From NCBI GenBank assembly GCA_025056865.1, contig JANWVO010000028.1, positions 1 through 54,262 of the forward strand: a stretch of 54,262 nt of DNA. The letters are read 5' to 3'. The notes below the pieces were generated by a model, which saw only the letters and a list, made by a program, of their open reading frames with translations, was not told the DNA's origin and did not search any database. This DNA comes from Bryobacteraceae bacterium (GTDB lineage Bacteria; Acidobacteriota; Terriglobia; Bryobacterales; Bryobacteraceae). Below are positions 17,208 to 25,640 of this stretch, in pieces. The position numbers were made by a program, and so were the translations under genes. Within the stretch, counting starts at the first letter, position 1. Each line of letters begins with the position of its first letter.

Positions 17208-17268
17208 TGTTAAAGAAGTGTCGACACGGCAGAGAAAGTATCGGCAAAAATTGACAGATTCTTTAACA
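17208..17268 (-). promoter_or_regulatory. Long-range inverted repeat TGTTAAAGAA ... TTCTTTAACA in a leader
   Basis: The 10-bp arms at 17208-17217 and 17259-17268 are perfect inverted copies separated by 41 bp. The loop contains the self-complementary GTGTCGACAC at 17218-17227. The repeat lies between the NusG-like gene and the next minus-strand gene, just upstream of that gene's GGAGG site. Folding in RNA could expose or hide the ribosome site. As DNA, the two arms could be paired protein sites. Confidence 0.5.
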
Positions 17269-17280
17269 AGGATCCGCAGG
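17263..17280 (+). repeat. Flanking repeat copy A, TTAACAAGGATCCGCAGG
   Basis: This element lies just past the stop of the NusG-like gene. A near-identical copy (TTAACGGGATCCGCAGG) stands on the other side of that gene at 17883-17899 in the same orientation. On the transcribed minus strand both read CCTGCGGATCC...GTTAA. Such paired elements could be pause or loading sites for the antiterminator, or traces of the gene's insertion. Confidence 0.4.
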
Positions 17281-17289
17281 AGGCGGAAC

Positions 17290-17838
17290 TCACAGAGGGA
17301 GAATGGCTTCCCGATCAATCTCCACGGCAACGGAGCGCATCAGCAGGGTGACGCTGATGATGAGGCGGAACTCGTTGCGGATCTTGAGCAAGATGCCGGT
17401 GAGGCCGCGCATGGGACCGCGGGCGACCATGACGCGCTGGCCCTCGCGGAGGTAGGGCCATGGGGCGAGCGGAGCGCCAGAAGAGACGGCGGTGCGGAGC
17501 GCATCGATTTCGCTCCTGTCGACCTCGGCCGGTTCGCCATCGAAGCTGACGAAGTGCAGCACGCCAGGCGTCTGGAGGACAGGAAGCCTGCGCTGGATGT
17601 CGAGGCTGCAAAAGACGTAACCGGGAAAGAGGGGCAGCTCGACGAGCTTCACGCGGTCCGACCATCGCCGCCGCTCCTTGTAAAGCGGAAGGAAGGCGCG
17701 GAATCCCTTGGCGGTGAGGTTTTCGTGGACGACCCGCTCGAAGCGCGGCTTCACGCGGATGGCATACCACGGGAAGCCGACTGGATGCGGAAGATCGGGA
17801 GGATCGGCAACGGAGGCTAAGTGTGTACCCTCTTTCAT
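17290..17838 (-). CDS. NusG/RfaH-type specialised antiterminator
   Basis: The protein is about 182 residues. The NGN domain begins at FPWYAIRVKPRFERVVHENL (near residue 22) and includes the diagnostic LPLFPGYVFCSLD. A KOW motif follows (LREGQRVMVARGPMRGLTGIL, near residue 130). RfaH/UpxY/LoaP-like paralogues bind RNA polymerase and let it read through long operons, often for polysaccharides. No such operon is present in this window: downstream lie one small gene and a 1.4-kb stretch without genes. The start at MKEGTHLAS is preferred; a GTG six codons upstream is possible. The divergent neighbour is penicillin acylase. Confidence 0.8.
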   Translation of the reverse strand: MKEGTHLASVADPPDLPHPVGFPWYAIRVKPRFERVVHENLTAKGFRAFLPLYKERRRWSDRVKLVELPLFPGYVFCSLDIQRRLPVLQTPGVLHFVSFDGEPAEVDRSEIDALRTAVSSGAPLAPWPYLREGQRVMVARGPMRGLTGILLKIRNEFRLIISVTLLMRSVAVEIDREAILPL

Positions 17839-17882
17839 GTAAACCGCTCTGCTCACGTTATTCTACGACCTCTCTTCCCTTG

Positions 17883-17899
17883 TTAACGGGATCCGCAGG
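17883..17899 (+). repeat. Flanking repeat copy B, TTAACGGGATCCGCAGG
   Basis: This is the partner of the element at 17263-17280. It lies 45 bp upstream of the NusG-like start, in the divergent promoter region. Confidence 0.4.
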
Positions 17900-17915
17900 G
17901 GCCGTTCGTCCCACT

Positions 17916-17932
17916 ACGATAATACTTATCGT
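17916..17932. promoter_or_regulatory. Operator-like palindrome ACGATAA-TAC-TTATCGT
   Basis: The two perfect 7-bp arms with a 3-bp centre overlap the presumed GTG start of the acylase gene. They contain GATAAT, which could also be a -10 box. An operator here would control the acylase, the NusG-like gene, or both. The regulator is not identified; the LysR gene at 20289 is a candidate only by nearness. Confidence 0.45.
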
Positions 17933-20150
17933 GCTAAAAATCGTTTTCCGGATCGTAAACACGCTGCTGGCGGCGGCGGCCCTGGCCGCGCTCGGCGCGG
18001 GCTACTGGCTGGTGTGGCGTCCCGGCGGGGGGCTTTCCGGGGAGGTGGCCGCCCCGGTGCGGGCCGAAGTCCGGATCGTCCGGGACGGCATGGGGGTGCC
18101 GCACATCGAGGCGGGGTCGATCGAGGACGCGCTGTTTGCACAGGGCTACGCGACCGCGCAGGACCGGCTGTGGCAGATGGACAGCCTGCGGCGGCTGGCC
18201 GCGGGGGAGCTGGCCGAGATTGCGGGCCGGGTGGCGCTGGAGCTGGACATCCGGGCGCGGCAGCTCCGGATGCGGCGCATCGCCGAGCGCTGGGCGGAGA
18301 CCCTGCCGGCGGAGCAGCGGGCGCAACTGGCGGCGTACGCGCGCGGGGTGAACCATTTTCTGGAGCAGAACCTGAGGCGGCTGCCGCCGGAGTTCACGCT
18401 GCTGGGCTACGCGCCGCGGCCATGGCGGGTGGCCGACACGCTGCTGTGCGCACTCCAGATGAACCGGACGCTTTCCGGCAACTGGGAGCACGACCTGCTG
18501 AAGCACCGGATGCTGCGCACGGGGCGGCCGGAGCTGGTGGAGCAACTGTTTCCGGCGAGGCTGGGCACGGAGCCGCTGCCGGGGTCGAATGCATGGGCGG
18601 TGAGCGGGCAGCGGACGGCGACGGGCAAGCCGCTGCTGGCCAATGATCCGCACCTGCCGTGGACGCAGCCGGCCACGTGGCACCTGGTGCATCTGAAGGC
18701 TCCGGGGCTGAACGTGGCCGGGGCGGCGCTGCCCGGGATTCCGGGCATCGTCATCGGGCGCAACGGGCGACTCGCGTGGGGGATCACGGCGTTGCAGTTC
18801 GACAACATGGACCTCTATATCGAGAAGCTGGACATGCGGACGGGGCGCTACGAGCACGCCGGGAGAGTGATGCAGGCGGTGCGCGAGACGGAGCGGATTG
18901 CGGTGAAGGGCGGGCAGCCAGCGCAGCTCGAGCAGTGGGTGACGGTCCACGGGCCGGTGATCCTGGAAGAAGAGGGCCGGCCGATGGCGCTGCGGTGGAG
19001 CGCGGCGGAGATCGAAGGGGCGGAATTTCCGGTGCTCGAATGGAACCGGGCGCAGAATGCGGCGGAGTTCCGCGCGGCGCTGGGCCGGCTGCCGGGGCCG
19101 AACATCAATGTGCTTTTCGCCGACGCGGACGGCAACACGGGGTGGCAGACGGCGGGCCGGCTGCCGGTGCGCGAGGGCTTCGACGGAAGCACGCCCGTGG
19201 ACGGCGCCTCGGGGCGGTTCGAGTGGAAGGGATTCGTTCCCTTCGAGCAGATGCCGTTCTATTCGAACCCGAAAAACGGGCTGCTTGTATCGGCAAATCA
19301 CAACCCGTTTCCAGAAAATACGCCCTATTCTGTGAGCGGATTTTTCTCCTCGCCGGACCGGGCGCTGCAAATCACGAGGAGGCTGGAGGCGGCCGGGAAG
19401 CTGGACGCGGAGAAGATGATGGCCGTGCAGATGGACGTGTATTCGGCGCTGCACCACGGGCTGGCGCGCGCCGCCGTGGAGGCGGCGAAGCGGCGCGGGG
19501 AGACGAATGAAGCGGCACGGGAAGGGGCGCGGCTGCTGGAGGGATGGGACGGGCAGATGCGGGCCGGCTCGGCGGCGGCGTTTCTGGCCCATCTGCTGTA
19601 CCAGCATGTGCGGCGGGCGATTGGCGAGCGGGCGTCGCCGAAGCACGGAGCGGGGTGGCGGACATTCCTGGCGCCGGGCGTGGTAGCGAGGATCGTCGGC
19701 GAGAAGCGGGCGGAATGGTTCGACAATTTCGACCTGATGCTGAGCAACGCGCTGGCCGATGCAGTGGAGGAAGGGCGCCGGATGCAGGGGCGGCGGATGG
19801 AGAAGTGGCGGTACGGGCGGGCCAATCAGGTATCGCTGGCGCATCCGGTGATGGGGAGGATCCCGTGGCTCGGCGGGTACTTCAATTTCGGACCGGTGGA
19901 GATGGACGGCGCGGCGACGACGGTGCGGGCGGTGACGGAGGCCTACGGGCCGTCGATGCGGTTCGTGGCGGATCCGTCGGATGCGGACGGCACCTGGATC
20001 GTGATTCCGACGGGCAATTCGGGCCACCGGCTGACGGGCCATTACGGCGATCAGTGGAAGGCGTATCTGGAGGGAAGGGCGTTCCGGCTGGCGCTGGAGA
20101 AGTTCGAGACGAAGCAGATGCTGCGGCTGGTGCCGGAGGGCAAGCGGTGA
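17931..20150 (+). CDS. Penicillin acylase (Ntn hydrolase)
   Basis: This protein of about 739 residues is made as a precursor that cuts itself. A membrane or signal segment (IVNTLLAAAALAALGAGYWLVW) precedes the alpha chain with VRIVRDGMGVPHIEA and GYATAQDRLWQMD. The nucleophile serine follows the glycine in EPLPGSNAWAVSG, the usual autocleavage site. Asn in FPENTPYSV and LLANDPHL (oxyanion and Ca site) fit the family. Relatives cleave penicillins, acyl-homoserine lactones or N-acyl amino acids; which one cannot be told. The start is a GTG inside a palindrome, and a longer frame upstream gives no better leader. Confidence 0.85.
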   Translation: MLKIVFRIVNTLLAAAALAALGAGYWLVWRPGGGLSGEVAAPVRAEVRIVRDGMGVPHIEAGSIEDALFAQGYATAQDRLWQMDSLRRLAAGELAEIAGRVALELDIRARQLRMRRIAERWAETLPAEQRAQLAAYARGVNHFLEQNLRRLPPEFTLLGYAPRPWRVADTLLCALQMNRTLSGNWEHDLLKHRMLRTGRPELVEQLFPARLGTEPLPGSNAWAVSGQRTATGKPLLANDPHLPWTQPATWHLVHLKAPGLNVAGAALPGIPGIVIGRNGRLAWGITALQFDNMDLYIEKLDMRTGRYEHAGRVMQAVRETERIAVKGGQPAQLEQWVTVHGPVILEEEGRPMALRWSAAEIEGAEFPVLEWNRAQNAAEFRAALGRLPGPNINVLFADADGNTGWQTAGRLPVREGFDGSTPVDGASGRFEWKGFVPFEQMPFYSNPKNGLLVSANHNPFPENTPYSVSGFFSSPDRALQITRRLEAAGKLDAEKMMAVQMDVYSALHHGLARAAVEAAKRRGETNEAAREGARLLEGWDGQMRAGSAAAFLAHLLYQHVRRAIGERASPKHGAGWRTFLAPGVVARIVGEKRAEWFDNFDLMLSNALADAVEEGRRMQGRRMEKWRYGRANQVSLAHPVMGRIPWLGGYFNFGPVEMDGAATTVRAVTEAYGPSMRFVADPSDADGTWIVIPTGNSGHRLTGHYGDQWKAYLEGRAFRLALEKFETKQMLRLVPEGKR

Positions 20151-20288
20151 AGTCCGCCGGCCTATGGGAGGCATTGGCAGGACGGGCTGCGGCGCGGCGC
20201 GCGGGGCGTCTACACTGCGGAGGAAGGGACGCGGCGGGCCGGAGGATTGATTCGGGCGCCGGTTCCCGGTAGTCTCCGGAATAGCGTC

Positions 20289-21227
20289 ATGGATGTCAAG
20301 CAGCTTCGGTACTTTCTGGCGGTGGCGCGCACGGGCAGTTTCGTGAAGGCGGCCGAGGAAGAAGGGGTGGCGCAGCCTTCGCTGTCGCAGATGATCAAGA
20401 AGCTGGAGCTGGACCTGGACGCGCCGCTGTTCGACCGGCTGGGGCGGACGGTGCGGCTGACGGCGCACGGGGAGGCGCTGCTGCCGCACGCCGAGGCGGT
20501 GCTGCGCTCGATCGAGATGGGCCGGAAGGCGGTGGAGGCGGCGCGGTCGGCCTCGAGGGGGACGGTGGCGCTGGGGGTGATTCCGACGCTGCTGCCGGGG
20601 GCCTTCGCGCCGGTGCTGGATGAATTCCGGAAGGCATTTCCGGAAATTCAGGTGCATTTGACGGAGCGGACAACTGAAAATCTTCTGGAAAAGCTGCGGC
20701 TGGGGGAGCTGGACATCGCGCTGCTGGTGCTGCCGATCCGGCACCCGGAGATCGTATGCAGCGAGCTGTTCCGCGAGCCGCTGCTGGCGGCGCTGCCGCC
20801 GGGCCATCCGCTGGCGGGCAACGGGCCGGTGGCGCTGCGGGAGCTGCAAGGAGAGAGGCTGCTGCTGCTCAGGGAAGGGCACTGCCTGCGGGAGAACGTG
20901 CTGGAGGCGTGCACGCGGGCGAGGGCGGATTTCGAGTCCTACTTCGAGTCCGACCAACTGGACAGCCTGCTGGCGCTGGTGGAGGCGGGCTTTGGCGTGA
21001 GCCTGGCTCCGGCGACGGCGGCGCGGCGGAACTCCGGGTGCCGCTTCCTGCCGTTGCAGCCTCCGGCGGTGCGGCGGGTAGGGTATGCGCTGGCGGGGGG
21101 GCATCATCTGCTGCCGGTGCACCGGACGTTCATTCAGTTCCTGCGAAAGTATGACTGGAAGAAGCTGATCGGGGCGCCGGGGGCGGCGGAGGCGGGCGAG
21201 CGGGCTGCTCCGCGGGCGGGCGGCTGA
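20289..21227 (+). CDS. LysR-type transcriptional regulator
   Basis: The protein is 312 residues. The winged helix-turn-helix fills residues 1-60 (MDVKQLRYFLAVARTGSFVK, then QPSLSQMIKKLE and PLFDRLGRTVRLT). A periplasmic-binding-like effector domain follows (GTVALGVIPTLLPG onward). The overall pattern is nearest the OxyR/CynR side, but OxyR-type redox cysteines are not evident. It follows the acylase by 138 bp and precedes GH172 by 66 bp, all on one strand, so it may control either. The C-terminal Ala/Gly-rich tail (GAPGAAEAGERAAPRAGG) is longer than usual. Confidence 0.9.
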   Translation: MDVKQLRYFLAVARTGSFVKAAEEEGVAQPSLSQMIKKLELDLDAPLFDRLGRTVRLTAHGEALLPHAEAVLRSIEMGRKAVEAARSASRGTVALGVIPTLLPGAFAPVLDEFRKAFPEIQVHLTERTTENLLEKLRLGELDIALLVLPIRHPEIVCSELFREPLLAALPPGHPLAGNGPVALRELQGERLLLLREGHCLRENVLEACTRARADFESYFESDQLDSLLALVEAGFGVSLAPATAARRNSGCRFLPLQPPAVRRVGYALAGGHHLLPVHRTFIQFLRKYDWKKLIGAPGAAEAGERAAPRAGG

Positions 21228-21293
21228 GGCGGTGGGCGGCAGCGCCGCGGCGGCGCGGTTGAGGCGGTGGACGGAGCCGCATAGAATTGCGGC

Positions 21294-22448
21294 ATGACGC
21301 GGAAGCTGGCTTTTCTGATTGGCGCATGCGCGGCGCTGCCGGCGGCGGCGCAGGAGCTGTACCGGATGCCGGCGGGGCGGGTGGAGACGCGCTGGGCGAG
21401 TCCGGAGAACCCGAGGGCAGAGAAAGGCGCCGGGGCGCAGGAGAATGGCGGGCGCAAAGGGCGGCCCTTCGTTGCGATCCCGGCGGGGGGCGAGGCGACG
21501 CTGGCCGAGGCGGAGGGCACGAGCGGGACGGTGCGGCGGATCTGGCTGACGTTTGGGGAGCGCAGCCCGCGCATCCTGCGCGGGCTGCGGATCCGGATGT
21601 ACTGGGACGGGGCGAAGAGCCCGGCGGTGGACGCGCCGCTCGGGGATTTCTTCGGGCAGATGATGGGGAGGATGGCGCCGTTCGAGTCGGCGCTGTTTTC
21701 AAGCCCCGAGGGCCGGAGCTTCGTCTGCACGGCGCCGATGCCGTTCCGGCGCGCGATGCGGATCACGGTGCGCAACGAGAGCGGGCGCGACGTGCCGAAT
21801 TTCTACTACGATGTGGATTTCACGCTGGGCGACCGGCATCCCGAGGACATGCTCTATTTTCACGCCCATTTCCGGCGGGAAAATCCGACGATGCTGCAAA
21901 AAGACTACGAATTTCTGCCGCTGGTGCGCGGGAAAGGGCGCTATCTCGGGGTATTTTTCGGCGTAATTGCGGACCAGAAGAAATACAGTCACACGTGGTG
22001 GGGCGAGGGAGAAGTGAAAGTTTACGTGGACGGGGACCGGGAATTTCCGACGCTGGCGGGCACGGGCACGGAGGACTACATCGGCACGGGGTGGGGGCAG
22101 GGCCGGTTCGACCATCTGTATCAGGGGTGCCACCTCGCGGACAGCGAGAAAATGCAATTCGCCTTTTACCGGTTTCACCTGCCGGATCCGGTGTATTTTT
22201 ATGAAAATATCCGGGCGACCATCCAGCAGATCGGATACCTGAATCCGCGCTGGATGGGGCTGGTGCACCAACTGGGGACGAAGCTGCACCGGGCCGGCCC
22301 GGGCCTTGCGGAGCGGGGGCCTCTCGAGGAGGGGCTGTTCGAGCGGCAGGACGACTGGTCGAGCGTGGCCTATTTCTACCTGGACCGGCCGGAGAACGGG
22401 CTGCCGCCGATTGCGGCGGCGGAGGACCGGATCCGGGGGCTGGAATAG
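21294..22448 (+). CDS. Secreted GH172 (DUF2961) glycoside hydrolase
   Basis: This 384-residue protein has a signal peptide (MTRKLAFLIGACAALPAAAQ). The family blocks are RIWLTFGERSPRILRGLRIRM, PLGDFFGQ, FYYDVDF and the acid motif GTGTEDYIGTGWG near residue 261. Characterised GH172 members act on difructose anhydrides or on D-arabinofuranosyl glycans. Here a role in exported sugar breakdown is likely, but the substrate is open. An S9 peptidase gene follows 59 bp downstream on the same strand. Confidence 0.8.
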   Translation: MTRKLAFLIGACAALPAAAQELYRMPAGRVETRWASPENPRAEKGAGAQENGGRKGRPFVAIPAGGEATLAEAEGTSGTVRRIWLTFGERSPRILRGLRIRMYWDGAKSPAVDAPLGDFFGQMMGRMAPFESALFSSPEGRSFVCTAPMPFRRAMRITVRNESGRDVPNFYYDVDFTLGDRHPEDMLYFHAHFRRENPTMLQKDYEFLPLVRGKGRYLGVFFGVIADQKKYSHTWWGEGEVKVYVDGDREFPTLAGTGTEDYIGTGWGQGRFDHLYQGCHLADSEKMQFAFYRFHLPDPVYFYENIRATIQQIGYLNPRWMGLVHQLGTKLHRAGPGLAERGPLEEGLFERQDDWSSVAYFYLDRPENGLPPIAAAEDRIRGLE

Positions 22449-22507
22449 AGGCGGCCGGTCCCTGATATACTCCGGTCATTCCAGGCTTGCCAAAGGATCT
22501 GAAGACG

Positions 22508-24922
22508 ATGAACCGCCGCAGATGGATGCTCGTGCTGGCGGCGTGCGCCGGGCTGGCGCATGCCGATGAGTTCCCGTATCAGAAGCCGCCGAAGGAGATC
22601 CTGGACGTGCTGCACGCGCCGGCTCCGCCGATGACGCTGATCAATCCGGCGGGGACGCACGTGCTGATCGCCGAGCGGGAGCTGATGCCGCCGATCGCGG
22701 AGCTGGCCAAGCCGATGCACCGGCTGGCGGGGCTGCGGATCAACCCGGCCAACAACGGGCGGCACCTGCCGCCGGTGACGCTGACGGGGCTGGCGGTGAA
22801 GGCGGTGGCGACGGGCGCGGAGACGAAGATCGCGCTGCCGGCCGGGGTGCGGTTCACGATGCCGGCGTGGAGCCCGGACGGGAAGCGGTTTGCGCTGCTC
22901 GGCTACACGCCGAACGCGGTGGAGCTGTATTTCGGGGCGGTGGATTCGGGCGCGCTGCGGCGCGTGCCGAACCTGCGGATCGACGACACGATCGACGGGC
23001 TGGTGGGCTGGTGGGCGGGCAGCGAGGAGGTGCTGGTGCGGGCGGTGCCGGCGCGGCGCGGACCGCCGCCGCAGAAGCCGGCGGCTCCGGCGGGGCCGAA
23101 CGTGCAGGAGTCCGCCGGGCAGAGCGGGCCGGTGCGGACCTATCAGGACATGCTGACGAGCCCGTACGACGAGAAGCTGTTCGAGTATTACTGCACGTCG
23201 CAACTGACGATCGTGAACGCGAACACGCTGCGGGCGCAGGCGGTGGGCGAGCCGAGGATTTTCGTGGAGGCGGAGCCGTCGCCGGACGGCCGCTACGTGC
23301 TGGTGGGCTGGATCCACCGGCCGTTTTCGTACCTGCACCCGTATACGGCGTTCCCGCGGGAGACGGAGGTGTGGGACCGCGCGGGCAAGCTGGCGCACAA
23401 GCTGCACTCGGCTCCGTTGCAGGACAAGGTGCCGATCGAGGGCGTGCCGGTGGGGCCGCGCAACGCGGGGTGGCGGCCCACGGAGGGGGCGACGCTGGTG
23501 TGGTGGGAGGCGCTGGACGGGGGCGACCCGCGGCGCAAGGCGCCGCACCGGGACCGGCTGATGATGCAGAAGGCGCCGTTCACGGAGGCGGCGCGGGAGG
23601 TGTACCGGACGCGGCACCGGGCGCGCGGCGTGATGTACGGCGAGCGGGGCGGGCTGGCGCTGGTGACCGATTACGACCGCGACCGGCGGTGGCTGGAGAC
23701 GGTGCGGATCTTTCTGGACGATCCGGGCGCGGCTGCGAAGGTGGTCTGGTCGCGCAACATGCAGGACCGGTACCGGAATCCGGGTACGCCGGTGATGAAG
23801 ACGCTGCCGCACGGCGGCAGGGTGATGCAGCAGCACGGGGACTGGATCTATCTGGCGGGCGAGGGCGCGACGCCGCAGGGCGACCGGCCGTTCCTGGACC
23901 GGTTCCGGATCGAGACGGGCGAGAGCGAGCGGCTGTTCCGCGCGGGCGAGAAGGGCTACGAGAGCTTCGCCGCCCTGCTGAGCGAGGACGGTTCGCGGTT
24001 TCTGACGAGGTATGAGACGCCGGACTCGCCGCCGAACCTTTACATCCGCACGCGCGGCAGCGAGGAGCGGCGGGCGCTGACCGATTTCAAGGACACGACG
24101 CCGCAGTTGCGGGGCATCCGGCAGCAGCTTGTGACCTACAAGCGCAAGGACGGCGTGCAGCTCAGCTTCACGCTGATGCTGCCGCCCGGCTACCGGGAAG
24201 GCGAGCGGCTGCCGACGATCCTGTGGGCGTATCCGCTGGAGTACACCGATGCCGACACGGCGGGGCAGATTGGCGGCTCGACGCAGCGCTACGTGCAGAT
24301 GCGCGGGGCGAGCCACCTGTTCCTGCTGCTGGCCGGGTACGCGATCCTGAACAACGCCACGATCCCGATCGTCGGCGATCCGGAGACGGTGAACAACACG
24401 TATATCGAGCAGCTCATCATGGGGGCCGAGGCGGCGATACAGAAGGCGGTGGAGATGGGCGTGACGGATCCGAACCGGGTGGGGGTGAGCGGGCACAGCT
24501 ACGGAGGGTTCATGACAGCGAACCTGCTGGCGCACACGCGGCTGTTCAAGGCGGGGGTGGCCCGGTCGGGCGCCTACAACCGCACGCTGACGCCGTTCGG
24601 ATTCCAGAGCGAGCGGCGGACGTTCTGGCAGGCGCGGGACACCTACATCAAGATGTCGCCGTTCACCTATGCGGACCAGATCAAGGATCCGCTGCTGCTG
24701 ATTCATGGCGAAGCCGACAACAATCCGGGGACGTTTCCGATTCAGTCCGAGCGGATGTATCAGGCGGTGCGGGGCAACGGGGGAACGGTGCGGCTGGTGA
24801 TGCTGCCGCACGAGAGCCACGGCTACGCGGGACGGGAGAGCGTGGAGCACGCGATCTGGGAAATGCTGACGTGGTTTGACCGTTATGTGAAGAACGCGGG
24901 GCGGAGCGCGCCGAGCGAGTGA
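22508..24922 (+). CDS. Secreted S9 family peptidase (glutamyl-endopeptidase-like branch)
   Basis: The protein is about 804 residues. A signal peptide (MNRRRWMLVLAACAGLAHA) leads into a beta-propeller of roughly 550 residues. An alpha/beta hydrolase domain follows, with the serine in GVSGHSYGGFM, the aspartate in HGEADNNPG and the histidine in LPHESHGY. The LWAYPLEY and ILNNATIPIVGDP segments are typical of the S9D group related to plant chloroplast glutamyl endopeptidase. The propeller gates access, so short peptides are the likely substrates. An in-frame ATG at 22487 gives a poorer leader. Confidence 0.85.
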   Translation: MNRRRWMLVLAACAGLAHADEFPYQKPPKEILDVLHAPAPPMTLINPAGTHVLIAERELMPPIAELAKPMHRLAGLRINPANNGRHLPPVTLTGLAVKAVATGAETKIALPAGVRFTMPAWSPDGKRFALLGYTPNAVELYFGAVDSGALRRVPNLRIDDTIDGLVGWWAGSEEVLVRAVPARRGPPPQKPAAPAGPNVQESAGQSGPVRTYQDMLTSPYDEKLFEYYCTSQLTIVNANTLRAQAVGEPRIFVEAEPSPDGRYVLVGWIHRPFSYLHPYTAFPRETEVWDRAGKLAHKLHSAPLQDKVPIEGVPVGPRNAGWRPTEGATLVWWEALDGGDPRRKAPHRDRLMMQKAPFTEAAREVYRTRHRARGVMYGERGGLALVTDYDRDRRWLETVRIFLDDPGAAAKVVWSRNMQDRYRNPGTPVMKTLPHGGRVMQQHGDWIYLAGEGATPQGDRPFLDRFRIETGESERLFRAGEKGYESFAALLSEDGSRFLTRYETPDSPPNLYIRTRGSEERRALTDFKDTTPQLRGIRQQLVTYKRKDGVQLSFTLMLPPGYREGERLPTILWAYPLEYTDADTAGQIGGSTQRYVQMRGASHLFLLLAGYAILNNATIPIVGDPETVNNTYIEQLIMGAEAAIQKAVEMGVTDPNRVGVSGHSYGGFMTANLLAHTRLFKAGVARSGAYNRTLTPFGFQSERRTFWQARDTYIKMSPFTYADQIKDPLLLIHGEADNNPGTFPIQSERMYQAVRGNGGTVRLVMLPHESHGYAGRESVEHAIWEMLTWFDRYVKNAGRSAPSE

Positions 24923-24986
24923 GGCGTAACGGCCGCGGGGGGCGCGGCGTCGTAAGATAGGGACGGCAAGTCCCTGTTCCAGCCGG

Positions 24987-25012
24987 GGTTCCGCTCCGGG
25001 AGGTGCGGAACC
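24987..25012 (+). promoter_or_regulatory. Leader hairpin GGTTCCGC ... GCGGAACC
   Basis: This is an 8-bp perfect stem with a 10-nt loop, 29 bp upstream of the next start. A second small stem (AGGGAC/GTCCCT, 24958-24975) precedes it. There is no T-run after it, so it is more likely a leader structure or mRNA-stabilising stem than a terminator for the peptidase gene. Confidence 0.45.
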
Positions 25013-25041
25013 ACTTCAGGTGGAGTTCGGGAGGTACAGCG

Positions 25042-25506
25042 ATGAAGGGCCTTCTGTGTGTTCTTGTTCTGGGGGCAGCGCTGGCGCACGGGCAGACGGC
25101 GCCGGCGGCGCGGGATCTGGGCGTAGTGGCCCAGGAAGTGCTGGGGTCGATCCAGAACGTGAAGAACCACACGGGTGCTCTGCTGAAGGAGTTGCAGAAG
25201 CCGCAGCCGGACCGGCAGGCGGTGCAGGCGACGCTGACGGAAGCGCTGGGGCAGGTGAAGCAGATCCGGAAGCTGATCGAGGAGCTGGACGCGTTTTACG
25301 GCTCGATGCCGGAGGCGCAGCAGAGCGCGCTGCGGCGGTCGTGGAGCGTGGCGATGATCCTGAACGGGTGCCTGGAGTCTGCGCTGGAATCGCTGGCGGA
25401 CCCTTCGGCGGACGTGTGGAGCGAGGTGCGGACGGGGGTGGAGTGCGCGCAGCGGCGGGGGGATCAACTGGAAGAGGTGCTGTCGCCGTTCCGGCGCGCG
25501 CGTTGA
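25042..25506 (+). CDS. Small secreted helical protein (first of a pair)
   Basis: The family of this 154-residue protein was not recognised. A signal peptide (MKGLLCVLVLGAALAHGQ) is followed by an almost wholly helical mature part with heptad-like spacing (EVLGSIQNVKNHTGALLKELQ, LTEALGQVKQIRKLIEELD). A GGGAGG ribosome site stands 7 bp upstream of the ATG. It resembles the next gene in length, leader, helical content and ribosome-site surroundings, suggesting tandem paralogues. Location is periplasmic or extracellular by inference. Confidence 0.65.
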   Translation: MKGLLCVLVLGAALAHGQTAPAARDLGVVAQEVLGSIQNVKNHTGALLKELQKPQPDRQAVQATLTEALGQVKQIRKLIEELDAFYGSMPEAQQSALRRSWSVAMILNGCLESALESLADPSADVWSEVRTGVECAQRRGDQLEEVLSPFRRAR

Positions 25507-25640
25507 GCCGGCGGTTGTGAAACCGGGCTGCGCGTCCGATCGTCAATCAGGGTGCGTGGCGGCAGGAACCGCCCGGCAGGGGCGGGCTGCCGGCACGAAG
25601 CTGAGAATCCCAACTTCTGCTTCAGTAAGGAGGTGTAGCG

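Noticed and set aside
17934-21122. A 1062-codon minus-strand open frame
   Set aside because: It is the antisense shadow of penicillin acylase and the LysR gene, made of Arg/Pro/His/Gln-rich sequence with no family blocks.
22376-24850. An 824-codon minus-strand open frame
   Set aside because: Shadow of the S9 peptidase, rich in Arg, Pro and His.
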